In this document: one piece after another, positions 8,226 to 15,866 of the stretch
How the letters are laid out: the number at the start of each line of letters is the position of its first letter
How positions within the stretch are numbered: the stretch's first letter is position 1
Assembly (NCBI GenBank): GCA_934668875.1
Contig: CAKUON010000014.1
Coordinates: 1 to 50,690, forward strand
Length of the DNA: 50,690 nt
Reading direction: 5' to 3'
Source of the DNA: an uncultured Collinsella sp.
GTDB lineage: Bacteria; Actinomycetota; Coriobacteriia; Coriobacteriales; Coriobacteriaceae
Made by a program: the position numbers and the translations under genes
Notes under the pieces: generated by a model
Databases searched by the model: none
What the model saw: only the letters and a program-made list of their open reading frames with translations
Told to the model about the DNA's origin: nothing

Positions 8226-9047
8226 ATGCCCTACCTTCTTTCTTGTGATATTCATACTCATACGATGTTCTCTGCGCATGCGTACTCAACCATCGAGGAG
8301 AACATCTATTGGGCGGCAGAGCGCGGCCTTCAGGTGCTCGGTTCCGCCGATCATTTAAGCTCGATGGTTACGCCTTGTCCCAATGACCTGCGCAGTTTCC
8401 AATTCTTTATTAACCAGGATATCTGGCCGCGCATTTGGAGCGGCGTGCTGGTGCTGCGTGGTGCCGAGGCCGATATCGTTTCGCTGGACGGAAGACTGTT
8501 TGGCGAGGATACTCCTGTTACGCTCGATATTGCCGGCGATTCGTACAGTCACCAGCATTCGCTGTTCGATTTGGTGACGCGTAATTTGGATTATTTGGTG
8601 GCAAGCGTGCATAACCCGCAGTTTGCCGAAGGCGCGACGCTCGCCCAGACAACCGAGATGTACATCAATGCCCTGGATCACCCCAAGGTGTTCATGCTGG
8701 GGCATACGGGGCGCTCGGGCGTGCCGTTCGATATCGATGAGGTGCTGCTGGCGGCCAAGGCCAAGCACAAGATTATCGAGATCAACAATCATAGCCTTGA
8801 GCATGGTGCCGACACCGAGCATTGGGCCGTCTGCCGCAAGATCGCCGAGCGCTGCGCCGAGCTGGGCGTGGGCATTGGCGTGTCGACCGATGCCCATATT
8901 GGCATGGCCATTGGCAAGCTCGATCACGCGCGCAAGATGCTCGACGAGATTCATTTCCCGCTGGATTTGATCGTGACACGCGACCGCGAGACGCTGCTGC
9001 GCGAGATGGCGGCAGCCGGCGTGTGTGACCTGCGCAAGGGGATGTAG
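8226..9047 (+). CDS. PHP-domain phosphoesterase, YcdX-like
   Basis: A 273-residue PHP (polymerase and histidinol phosphatase) domain protein, a trinuclear-metal phosphoesterase in the cytoplasm. The N-terminal CDIHTHTMFS gives the HxH metal motif. Later ligands are visible in SADHLS, RGAEADIV, ASVHNPQF, LGHTGR, IEINNHS and STDAHIG. The pattern fits the YcdX group of phosphatases; the substrate is not known from sequence. I use the ATG at 8226, behind ACAAGGAGACCCG, rather than the in-frame start at 8082. The extra 48 residues of the longer form have no conserved character and would begin inside the hairpin region. Confidence 0.84.
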   Translation: MPYLLSCDIHTHTMFSAHAYSTIEENIYWAAERGLQVLGSADHLSSMVTPCPNDLRSFQFFINQDIWPRIWSGVLVLRGAEADIVSLDGRLFGEDTPVTLDIAGDSYSHQHSLFDLVTRNLDYLVASVHNPQFAEGATLAQTTEMYINALDHPKVFMLGHTGRSGVPFDIDEVLLAAKAKHKIIEINNHSLEHGADTEHWAVCRKIAERCAELGVGIGVSTDAHIGMAIGKLDHARKMLDEIHFPLDLIVTRDRETLLREMAAAGVCDLRKGM

Positions 9048-9066
9048 CGAAGTTCATAAGCCAAGC

Positions 9067-9100
9067 GAAGGGGGCAGTCCAGACGGGCCGCCCCCTTTCT
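9067..9100. terminator. bidirectional terminator between the PHP and methyltransferase genes
   Basis: AAGGGGGC and GCCCCCTTT form a stem across a 14-base loop, with A/T-rich ends on both sides. It lies between two convergent genes. Confidence 0.82.
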
Positions 9101-9112
9101 TGTGCCGGTGGA

Positions 9113-10561
9113 TTAGCGGCGCTCGAGGACCGCGACGGTCTCGGTGTGGTCGGTGTGAGGGAACATGTCGACCGGCGTGATCTTGAGCAGGCGATAACCT
9201 CCGTCGAGGAGCTGGTGTAGGTCGCGCTCTTGGGTGACGGGATTGCAGCTGATGTAGGTGATGCGGCGCGGCTTGAGTGCGCAAGCGGCTTCGAGGAACT
9301 CTGGTGTGGAGCCGGCGCGTGGCGGGTCGATGGAGAGAACGTCAACGCGCTCATTGTTATCGGCGGCGTCCAGGATGTAATCGGTGGCGTCGTCGGCCAT
9401 AAACCAAGCGCTGCGGGTGAGGCCGTTGAGCTCGGCATTGCGGCGCGCATCGGCAATGCCTGCCGTGTTGCGCTCCACGCCGAGCAGCATAATGCCGATA
9501 CCCTTGTTCTGGGCTTCTTTAGCTGCGCACAGACCGATGGTGCCGCTGCCGCAGTAAGCGTCCATAAGAATGTCACCCTGCTGCAGGTCCATGCCGTCAA
9601 TGGCAAGTCGATAGAGCAGCTCGGTTTGCTGCGGATTGGTCTGATAGAACGCGGTAGGGGAGATGTCGAATTCGCAACCGAGTAGCTGGTCGCGCATGCA
9701 TTCGGCGCCATAGACGATACGGGTCTCCTCGCCCAAGATGGCATTGCCAGGGCGCCCATTGATGTTCTGAGCAACGGTGACGATATGCGAATCGAGCGCC
9801 GCGACGGCCTCAAAGAACTCCTGCGCATGCGGCAGGTCGCGCTGAGCGGTCACGAGGGTGACCATAATCTGGTCGGTGCGCCAGCCGCAGCGAACGACGG
9901 CATAGCGAAGCAGCCCCAGATGCTTGTCCTCGTTAAAGGCAGGAATGTGCAGGCGTTCTGCCTCGCGTGCAATACCGTTGAGAATCTGACGAGCACCCGG
10001 CGCCTCGACAGGACACTCGGGTACGGCAACGATCTTGTGCGTGCCACGCTCAAAGAAACCGCAACGGACAGCACCCTCCTTACCAGGAGCAAAGGGGGTC
10101 GCAGCCTTATGGCGAAAACCACGCGGCGCAGGATACTTGCCCGGATCGCCCAGGGTAACACCCATACCGCGAATGGGATCAACGGCGATGCCCTCGCGCT
10201 CACAAAGCTCGGCAAAAAGCTCTTCCATGGCAGCCTGCTTGGCAGCGAGCTGCTTCTTATAAGGACGATTAAGCGCCGTGCACCCACCACAATCCTTCAT
10301 GATGGAACAAGGCGATTTGGGATCCACGGTTTTACGAGCAGGCTTGGCCGAGTCCCTATAAGAACGCCTAGAGCGAGCTTCGAAATCTTTGGTTCCAGCC
10401 TGACGAGCGCCAGAACGCTTACCCTTTGCCTTGCCCTTGTTAGATTTACCCTTCGCATCCTTAGACGACTTAGATTTCTTAGAAGATTTCGTCTCCTCCG
10501 ACCCCTCAGCCGCCTGGATCAAAGCACGCCGAGCCTTACGCTCAGCACGAGATTCTGCCAT
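9113..10561 (-). CDS. 23S rRNA (uracil-5-)-methyltransferase, RlmD/TrmA family
   Basis: This SAM-dependent RNA m5U methyltransferase has 482 residues. The N-terminal ~85 residues are an unusual Lys/Ser/Arg-rich tail, probably RNA-binding and disordered. Then comes CSIMKDCGGCTALNRPYKKQL, the cysteine cluster of the Fe-S type RlmD/RumA enzymes. The Rossmann SAM site is DAYCGSGTIGLCAAKEA; IDPPRAGS is the SAM/uracil-binding motif and ISCNPVTQERDL holds the catalytic nucleophile Cys. The C-terminal DMFPHTDHTETVAVLERR is the usual ending of RlmCD and RlmD. Which uridines (1939, 747 or a tRNA site) are methylated cannot be told. It is a single gene, convergent with the PHP gene. Confidence 0.88.
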   Translation of the reverse strand: MAESRAERKARRALIQAAEGSEETKSSKKSKSSKDAKGKSNKGKAKGKRSGARQAGTKDFEARSRRSYRDSAKPARKTVDPKSPCSIMKDCGGCTALNRPYKKQLAAKQAAMEELFAELCEREGIAVDPIRGMGVTLGDPGKYPAPRGFRHKAATPFAPGKEGAVRCGFFERGTHKIVAVPECPVEAPGARQILNGIAREAERLHIPAFNEDKHLGLLRYAVVRCGWRTDQIMVTLVTAQRDLPHAQEFFEAVAALDSHIVTVAQNINGRPGNAILGEETRIVYGAECMRDQLLGCEFDISPTAFYQTNPQQTELLYRLAIDGMDLQQGDILMDAYCGSGTIGLCAAKEAQNKGIGIMLLGVERNTAGIADARRNAELNGLTRSAWFMADDATDYILDAADNNERVDVLSIDPPRAGSTPEFLEAACALKPRRITYISCNPVTQERDLHQLLDGGYRLLKITPVDMFPHTDHTETVAVLERR

Positions 10562-10670
10562 GAATCAACCCCACTAATTTACAAATTGAAATCTGAAAGC
10601 ATTGTACCGTGCCAAGCTAGTGGACGATATGCAAGCGCCCATTTCATGTTAGTGATAAGCCCAACGACGT

Positions 10671-10807
10671 TTGCCCGCCGGGTGCCGGGGCAGGAGTTAA
10701 GTTTGTCGCGAGTTCCGCACGAACAGGAGAGCACTTAATGTGCTCTCCGTCGTGAGCAGGACTGTAGAGCAGCAAACTTAACCCCTGCCCCGGCACCCGG
10801 CGGGCAA
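10671..10807. repeat. long palindromic repeat (35-bp arms, nested hairpin)
   Basis: The arms 10671-10705 and 10773-10807 are reverse complements with a single mismatch (a G/A change). Between them lies a second hairpin, GGAGAGCAC-TTAAT-GTGCTCTCC. The 339-bp gap between the methyltransferase start and the transporter start is largely this element. It looks like a non-autonomous, REP- or BIME-like unit; no transposase is near it. Confidence 0.8.
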
Positions 10808-10863
10808 GCCCTCCCTTGTACTCCATCTCACTAAAGTGTATGATTCTGAACGTTACATGACTC

Positions 10864-10880
10864 ACTTTACCTAACTAAAG
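10864..10880 (+). promoter_or_regulatory. 17-nt motif, copy 2 of 3 (amino acid ABC transporter promoter)
   Basis: The site reads ACTTTACCTAACTAAAG, 21 bases ahead of the binding-protein ATG and downstream of a TATGAT -10-like box (10839-10844). That position favours repression. A related half-site, CACTAAAGTG, lies a little further upstream. Confidence 0.5.
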
Positions 10881-10900
10881 TTCCATCAAGGGGGAATACC

Positions 10901-11761
10901 ATGAATACCGATATGTCTCGTCGTCAGTTTGTTGGTCTAGCCGGCTCGCTTGCCACGGTGCTCGGCCTTGGTCTTGTCGGCTGCGGCGGTGGTGCCGGCA
11001 AGGGCTCCGCTGCTGGTTCTGCCGCGGCCAAGGATGTGAAGGGCGCTGCGGAGTCCAAGAAGCTCGTGGTGGGCTTTGATAAGTCCTATCCTCCGTACGG
11101 CTTTGTGGGCGACGATGGCGAGTACACCGGCTTTGATCTCGATCTGGCCAAGGCTGTTGCCGATAAGCAGGGCTGGGAGGTCAAATACGAGGCCATCGAC
11201 TGGGACGCCAAGGACACGCTGCTTAACTCAGGCGCCATCAACTGCATCTGGAACGGCTTTACCATGGAGGGCCGCGAGGACGACTACACGTTCTCCGAGC
11301 CGTACATGCTCAATGAGCAGGTGCTCGTGGTCAAGAAGGACGCGGGTATCAAGAGCTGGGACGATCTTGCCGGCAAGACTGTGATTACCCAGACCGATTC
11401 CGCTGCGCAGGACGTGCTCGAGGGTGACCAGAAGGATCTGGCGGCGACGTTTGCCACGCTCGATACCATCGGCGAGTACAACACGGCCTTTATGCAGCTC
11501 GAGAGCGGTGCGGTCGATGCCGTGGCGTGCGACCTTTCGATTGCCCAGTATCAGCTTGCCGCCAAGCCCGATGCTTACACGCAGCTTGATGAGCCGCTGT
11601 CCAGCGAGCACTACGCCGTCGGCTTTAAGAAGGGCGACACCAAGTCGGCCGATGCTGTAACCGAGTCGCTCAAGGCGCTCTACGAGGACGGCACGGTCAA
11701 GGACCTGTGCGACAAGTATTCAAGCTATGGTCTATCTTTCGATAGTTGGGTGCTCAAGTAA
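10901..11761 (+). CDS. amino acid ABC transporter substrate-binding lipoprotein (family 3)
   Basis: A 286-residue extracellular solute-binding protein of family 3, the receptor of a polar amino acid importer. The N terminus MSRRQFVGLAGSLATVLGLG has a twin-arginine-like start followed by the lipobox LVGC, with C28 the lipidation site, so it should be tethered outside the membrane. The mature domain begins after a Gly/Ala/Lys linker with LVVGFDKSYPPYGFVGDDGEYTGFDLDLAKAV, and continues with NSGAINCIWNGFTMEGRE and QTDSAAQDVL, all standard for the family. The ligand cannot be fixed. The ATG follows AAGGGGGAATACC. Its stop codon overlaps the permease ATG (TAATG), showing coupled translation. Confidence 0.92.
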   Translation: MNTDMSRRQFVGLAGSLATVLGLGLVGCGGGAGKGSAAGSAAAKDVKGAAESKKLVVGFDKSYPPYGFVGDDGEYTGFDLDLAKAVADKQGWEVKYEAIDWDAKDTLLNSGAINCIWNGFTMEGREDDYTFSEPYMLNEQVLVVKKDAGIKSWDDLAGKTVITQTDSAAQDVLEGDQKDLAATFATLDTIGEYNTAFMQLESGAVDAVACDLSIAQYQLAAKPDAYTQLDEPLSSEHYAVGFKKGDTKSADAVTESLKALYEDGTVKDLCDKYSSYGLSFDSWVLK

Positions 11762-12414
11762 TGTCTATTCAGGTCATGATGCAGATGCTTGGCCAGGGAT
11801 TCTTGGTCAGCTTGCAGCTGTTTGTGCTGACGTTGCTCGGGTCGATTCCGCTGGGAATCCCCGTGGCGTTTATGCGCATGAGCAAGGTCGCGCCGCTGCG
11901 TTGGATTGCGCGCATCTATATTTCGGTGATGCGCGGCACGCCGCTTATGCTGCAGATGTTTGCGATCTACTTTGCCCCGTACTACGTGTTTGGCATCTCG
12001 CTCACGCCCGATTCCAAATGGACGGCGTGCGTCGTGGCATTCATCATCAACTACGCCGGCTACTTTGCCGAGATCTATCGCTCGGGCCTGCAGTCGATTC
12101 CGCGCGGTCAATATGAGGCCGCCGAGGTGCTGGGCTACTCGCGCATGCAGACGTTTCTGTATATCGTGATGCCGCAGGTCGCCAAGCGCATTTTGCCGGC
12201 GATGGGCAACGAGATCATCACACTGGTCAAGGACACGTCGCTGGCGTTCGCCATCGGCGTGGGCGAGATGTTCTCGACGGCCAAGGCGCTGGTCGCCTCG
12301 CAGGTGAGCATGGCGCCGTTTGCAATTGCGGCGCTGATTTACTGGGTCTTTAACTTCGTCGTCGAGATGCTGCTGGGCGCTGCCGAAAAGAAGCTGGACT
12401 ATTATCATGACTGA
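11761..12414 (+). CDS. amino acid ABC transporter permease
   Basis: A 217-residue inner-membrane permease of the HisM/GlnP type with about five transmembrane segments. The TLLGSIPLGIPVAFMRMS start and MRGTPLMLQMFAIYF segment match the family. The EAA loop EAAEVLGYSRMQTFLYIVMPQVAKRILPAMGNE is the docking site for the ATPase. The ATG at 11761 overlaps the stop of the binding-protein gene; an in-frame ATG at 11746 is possible but would overlap more and has no better ribosome binding site. The permease probably works as a homodimer because no second permease gene is present. The following ATPase gene is separated by a 173-bp palindrome-rich gap. Confidence 0.92.
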   Translation: MSIQVMMQMLGQGFLVSLQLFVLTLLGSIPLGIPVAFMRMSKVAPLRWIARIYISVMRGTPLMLQMFAIYFAPYYVFGISLTPDSKWTACVVAFIINYAGYFAEIYRSGLQSIPRGQYEAAEVLGYSRMQTFLYIVMPQVAKRILPAMGNEIITLVKDTSLAFAIGVGEMFSTAKALVASQVSMAPFAIAALIYWVFNFVVEMLLGAAEKKLDYYHD

Positions 12415-12418
12415 TTCG

Positions 12419-12443
12419 TTCCGCCGTTCTAACGAACGGCGGA
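12419..12443. repeat. post-stop palindrome, family member 1
   Basis: TTCCGCCGTTC-TAA-CGAACGGCGG forms a tight hairpin 4 bases after the permease stop codon. Related elements follow the stops at 24894 and 30119 and, on the minus strand, at 34348. Confidence 0.75.
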
Positions 12444-12457
12444 CTGCTCGACGCTGC

Positions 12458-12563
12458 GCGCGTGTCTGACGGCCAATCTGCTTCTCAAGCCGTCGCTTGC
12501 GTACAGAAGTACGCGGCGCTCCTCTTTCGAAGCACATTGTCTCGTCAGCCACACGCTCGCTGA
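12458..12563. repeat. imperfect palindrome inside the ABC operon
   Basis: GCGTGTCTGACG near 12460 is mirrored by CGTCAGCCACACGC near 12552, with an inner GCGTAC-AGAA-GTACGC hairpin. It occupies the gap between the permease and ATPase genes. No coding frame is seen in it. Confidence 0.4.
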
Positions 12564-12587
12564 CTTCTCAAACACATGGAGGTTCCC

Positions 12588-13352
12588 GTGTCCGGAACGG
12601 TAATGATGATAACGAACGCGCGTAAGGCGTTTGGCGGCAATGAGGTGCTCAAGGATATCTCACTCGAGGTAAAGCGTGGCGAGGTCGTGGCGATTATCGG
12701 ACCCTCGGGTGGCGGTAAGTCAACGCTGTTGCGCTGCGCTACGCTGCTCGAGACACTCGACGGCGGCTCGCTTTCGTTTGGCGACCTTGCGGTTGCGACG
12801 GATGTGGGATCGGGCGCGGTCTATGCGAAGGGAGATGTTCCCAAGCAGGCGCGCTCGCGATTCGGCCTGGTGTTCCAAAATTACAACCTGTTCCCGCACT
12901 ATACCGTGATGAAAAACATCATCGACGCGCCGATCCGCGTGCTTAAGCGCCCGCGCGAGCAGGCGGAAGCTCGTGCGTATGAATTGATTGCTCAGATGGG
13001 GCTTGTGGGCAACGAGAATAAGGTTCCGTGTGAGCTTTCGGGCGGTCAGCAGCAGCGCGTGAGTATCGCCCGCGCCCTAGCGCTCGACCCGGAGATCCTG
13101 TTCTTTGACGAGCCGACCTCGGCGCTCGATCCCGAGCTGACGGCCGAGGTGCTGCGTGTCATTAAGGACCTCGCTGCGCAGAACATGACGATGGTGATCG
13201 TGACCCACGCAATGCAGTTTGCGCGCGATGTTGCCGACCGCGTGGTCTTTATGGATGGCGGTCGTATTGTCGAGGAGGGTCCTGCCGAGCAGGTCATCGA
13301 CCATCCGCGCGAGCGGCGCACGCGTGAGTTCTTGAGCCGTATCGAGGGATAG
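12588..13352 (+). CDS. amino acid ABC transporter ATP-binding protein
   Basis: A 254-residue ATPase that powers the importer encoded just upstream. Walker A is GPSGGGKST (about 40-48), the Q-loop lies in FGLVFQNYNLFPH, the signature is LSGGQQQR, Walker B is ILFFDEPTSALDP, and the H-loop is VTHAMQFA. These match the GlnQ/HisP group. I chose the GTG at 12588 because GGAGG stands five bases before it; the ATG at 12576 would place that ribosome binding site inside the gene. The C terminus REFLSRIEG is typical. It closes the binding protein-permease-ATPase operon, though an unusual repeat-bearing gap separates it from the permease. Confidence 0.93.
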   Translation: MSGTVMMITNARKAFGGNEVLKDISLEVKRGEVVAIIGPSGGGKSTLLRCATLLETLDGGSLSFGDLAVATDVGSGAVYAKGDVPKQARSRFGLVFQNYNLFPHYTVMKNIIDAPIRVLKRPREQAEARAYELIAQMGLVGNENKVPCELSGGQQQRVSIARALALDPEILFFDEPTSALDPELTAEVLRVIKDLAAQNMTMVIVTHAMQFARDVADRVVFMDGGRIVEEGPAEQVIDHPRERRTREFLSRIEG

Positions 13353-13384
13353 GCTCAGGTATTTACTCAACTATTAATTGAGGC

Positions 13385-13423
13385 GAAGCCGCCGCAGGTC
13401 TTACGGTCTGTGGCGGCTTTTTG
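13385..13423 (+). terminator. rho-independent terminator of the amino acid ABC operon
   Basis: AAGCCGCCGCAG pairs with CTGTGGCGGCTT with one bulge and is followed by TTTTTG. The rest of the ~310-bp gap to the EF-G-like gene is GC-rich leader with small hairpins (for example GTCGGC...GCCGAC near 13562) and no gene that I can support. Confidence 0.87.
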
Positions 13424-13662
13424 TTTGCATCGACGGGGTTCAATAATCGCCTCACAAGCTTGTCTCTTCCTCTCGCCGCCTGTATTCATACGTGCGCCGA
13501 AAGGTGTGCATGGACAGCCGCCCGTGAGGGTAGGGTGGTGGCATAGGACATTTGGAGGGTGAGTCGGCTCGGCTGCCGACCATGCTGCTCCCGGGACGGC
13601 ACCGACCGCGAACTCTCCCCGTTGGCGTCGCGCATCGCGCGCGGCCCTGCAAGGAGGTCATC

Positions 13663-15738
13663 ATGGGTGCTCCCAAGACCGGTAACGTAAGGAACGTGGT
13701 GCTCGTAGGCCAAGGCGGGGTGGGCAAGACTTCACTCGCCGAGGCCATGCTCCACCTTTCCGGCAAGACCGCCCGCCTGGGCGGCCACGACGGCACCAAG
13801 CCCACGCTCGACTATGACCCCGAAGAGGTCAAGCGTGCATTTTCCATCTCGACGACCATTGCGCCGATCGACTGGAAGGGCGCGCGCATCAACGTGCTCG
13901 ATGCCCCGTGCTACCCCGATTTTATCGGCGACGCCTTTGCCGCGATGAGCGTCTGCGAGACGGCTCTGTTTGTGGTCGACGCCGAGGCTGGCCCGCAACC
14001 GACGACCGTCAAGCTTTGGTATGCGGCCGAGGACCTGCGTCTGGCGCGCGCGGTGTTCGTGAACCGCCTGTCGCGTCCCGAGGCCAGTTTTGCGACCACC
14101 ATGGAGCTGCTGCAGGAGCGCTTTGGCACGCGTTTGGGCGCCGTAACCCTTCCCTGGGGCGAGGGCGAGGACTTTGACGGCATCATCGACCTGGTGCGCA
14201 TGAAGGCGCGCCACTGCAACGGCGCCGAGGCTGTTGAGTCGGAGATTCCCGAGGAGTATCGTGCCCAGGCCGAGGAGGCCCACGACCATCTGTGCGAGCT
14301 GGTGGCCGAGGCTGACGACGAGCTGATGATGAAGTACCTGGAAGGCGAGGAGACGCTGACGCAGGAGGAGCTCGAGGGCTTGTTGTCCAAGGCGATCGCC
14401 GAGCGCATCTTTGTGCCGGTCTTTGCGGGCGATTGCATTAAGGAGCAGGGCGTCAACTCGCTGATGGACGACATCGCCACGTACTTCCCGGCGCCGACCG
14501 ACTACGGCGAGATGCCGCTCATCGACGGTGATTCGCTTAAGATTTCGAGTGACGATGACCGTCCGGTGGCGTTTGTGTTTAAGACGCTGGCCGATCCGCA
14601 GCAGGGCCGCATCAGCTTTATCAAGGTGCTGACGGGTACGCTTGAGCCGGGCCTTGAGCTCGTCAACGCCCGCACGCGCAAGAGCGACCGTCTGGCTCAC
14701 CTGTATGTGATGTGCGGCCGCGACATGACCGAGGTCGGTCACGCCTACGCCGGCGATATCATCGTGGCGCCCAAACTGGCGGCCGAGACGGGCGACACGC
14801 TCTCCATTACCGGTAAGGTCGAGGCGGCGGCGTTTAAGTTCCCCAACTCGCAGTACCGTATCGCCATCGAGGCCGAGAACCGCGGCGACGAGGAAAAGCT
14901 CTATACGTTTATCGAGAAGGCATGCAAGGCCGATCCGACCATGAGCATCGACCGCGACGAGGAGACGGGCCAGACCATCATCTCCGCCGTGGGCGAGGCG
15001 CAGGTTTCGGTGCTGCTCAACCGTCTGGAGGATCGCACCAAGGTTGCTGCCAAGAGCGTGCCGATCCGTATTCCGTATCGCGAGACCATCCGCCGCACGG
15101 CAAGTGCCCAGGGTCGCCACAAGAAGCAGACCGGTGGCGCCGGTCAGTACGGAGACTGCTGGCTGCGTGTTGAGCCGCTCATTGGGCCCGACGGCACGAG
15201 CGACGGCTACGAGTTTGTGGACGAGGTCGTGGGCGGCCGCATACCGCGCTCGCTCATTCCCGCTGTGGACAAGGGCGTGCAGGAGACCATGAAGGACGGC
15301 ATTATCGCCGGTTATCCGCTCACGGGCATTCGCGTCGCGGTGTACGACGGTTCGTATCACAGCGTCGACTCCAACGAGATGGCGTTCCGCGCGGCGGCTC
15401 GCATTGGCCTGCGCAAGGCGTGCGCCGATGCCGACCCGGTGGTGCTGGAGCCCATCGAGGAGATCACCGTGACCATTCCCGAGAGCTATGCCGGCGCCGT
15501 GATGGGTGACATCTCGGCCTCGCGCGGTCGCGTGACGGGCATGGAGACCGATGAACGCGGCGACACGGTGGTCATCGCCCAGGCTCCGCTCGCCGAGCTG
15601 ACGGATTACTCGACGCGTCTGCGCTCCATCACGCGCGGCACGGGCGACTTTACCATGAAGCCCGCCGGCTACGAGCAGGTACCCTACGACGTTCAGGCCA
15701 AGCTGGTCGAGCGCTATGAGGAGGGCCGCGCTAAGTAG
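13663..15738 (+). CDS. EF-G-like translational GTPase (EF-G2/FusA2 type)
   Basis: A 691-residue paralogue of elongation factor G with all five EF-G domains. The G1 P-loop is GQGGVGKTS (about 16-24). The usual G3 DTPGH is DAPCYPDF and the usual G4 NKxD is NRLSRPEA, so the GTPase site is clearly altered. Domain II starts near PVAFVFKTLADPQQGRISF, and domain IV holds HKKQTGGAGQYGDCWLRVEP. This matches the actinobacterial FusA2 or EF-G-like group, whose role in translocation is doubtful. The ATG at 13663 follows AAGGAGG; the longer frame to 13552 needs a TTG start without support. It is a single gene with terminators on both sides. Confidence 0.85.
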   Translation: MGAPKTGNVRNVVLVGQGGVGKTSLAEAMLHLSGKTARLGGHDGTKPTLDYDPEEVKRAFSISTTIAPIDWKGARINVLDAPCYPDFIGDAFAAMSVCETALFVVDAEAGPQPTTVKLWYAAEDLRLARAVFVNRLSRPEASFATTMELLQERFGTRLGAVTLPWGEGEDFDGIIDLVRMKARHCNGAEAVESEIPEEYRAQAEEAHDHLCELVAEADDELMMKYLEGEETLTQEELEGLLSKAIAERIFVPVFAGDCIKEQGVNSLMDDIATYFPAPTDYGEMPLIDGDSLKISSDDDRPVAFVFKTLADPQQGRISFIKVLTGTLEPGLELVNARTRKSDRLAHLYVMCGRDMTEVGHAYAGDIIVAPKLAAETGDTLSITGKVEAAAFKFPNSQYRIAIEAENRGDEEKLYTFIEKACKADPTMSIDRDEETGQTIISAVGEAQVSVLLNRLEDRTKVAAKSVPIRIPYRETIRRTASAQGRHKKQTGGAGQYGDCWLRVEPLIGPDGTSDGYEFVDEVVGGRIPRSLIPAVDKGVQETMKDGIIAGYPLTGIRVAVYDGSYHSVDSNEMAFRAAARIGLRKACADADPVVLEPIEEITVTIPESYAGAVMGDISASRGRVTGMETDERGDTVVIAQAPLAELTDYSTRLRSITRGTGDFTMKPAGYEQVPYDVQAKLVERYEEGRAK

Positions 15739-15771
15739 CGTGTGGCTTCGCCTGCAATATAGGTGCTGACG

Positions 15772-15807
15772 AAAAGGCCGCCCAGGGTAACCGGGGCGGC
15801 CCTTTTT
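15772..15807. terminator. bidirectional terminator after the EF-G-like gene
   Basis: AAAGGGCCGCCCC-type and GGGGCGGCCC-type arms lie between two convergent genes, with an A run on the left and T run on the right. Confidence 0.85.
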
Positions 15808-15866
15808 GATCCGCATGCGACGGAGGAAAACGGATCATTTTTTGGTTACGGGCGGTGCGGTTGCCG

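Noticed and set aside
13552..13662. N-terminal extension of the EF-G-like protein
   Set aside because: It would need a TTG start without a ribosome binding site, while AAGGAGG stands ahead of the ATG at 13663.
13732..15816. 694-codon minus-strand frame opposite the EF-G-like gene
   Set aside because: It is an antisense shadow created by codon bias of the plus-strand gene; the translation has no recognisable domain and reads through a terminator.
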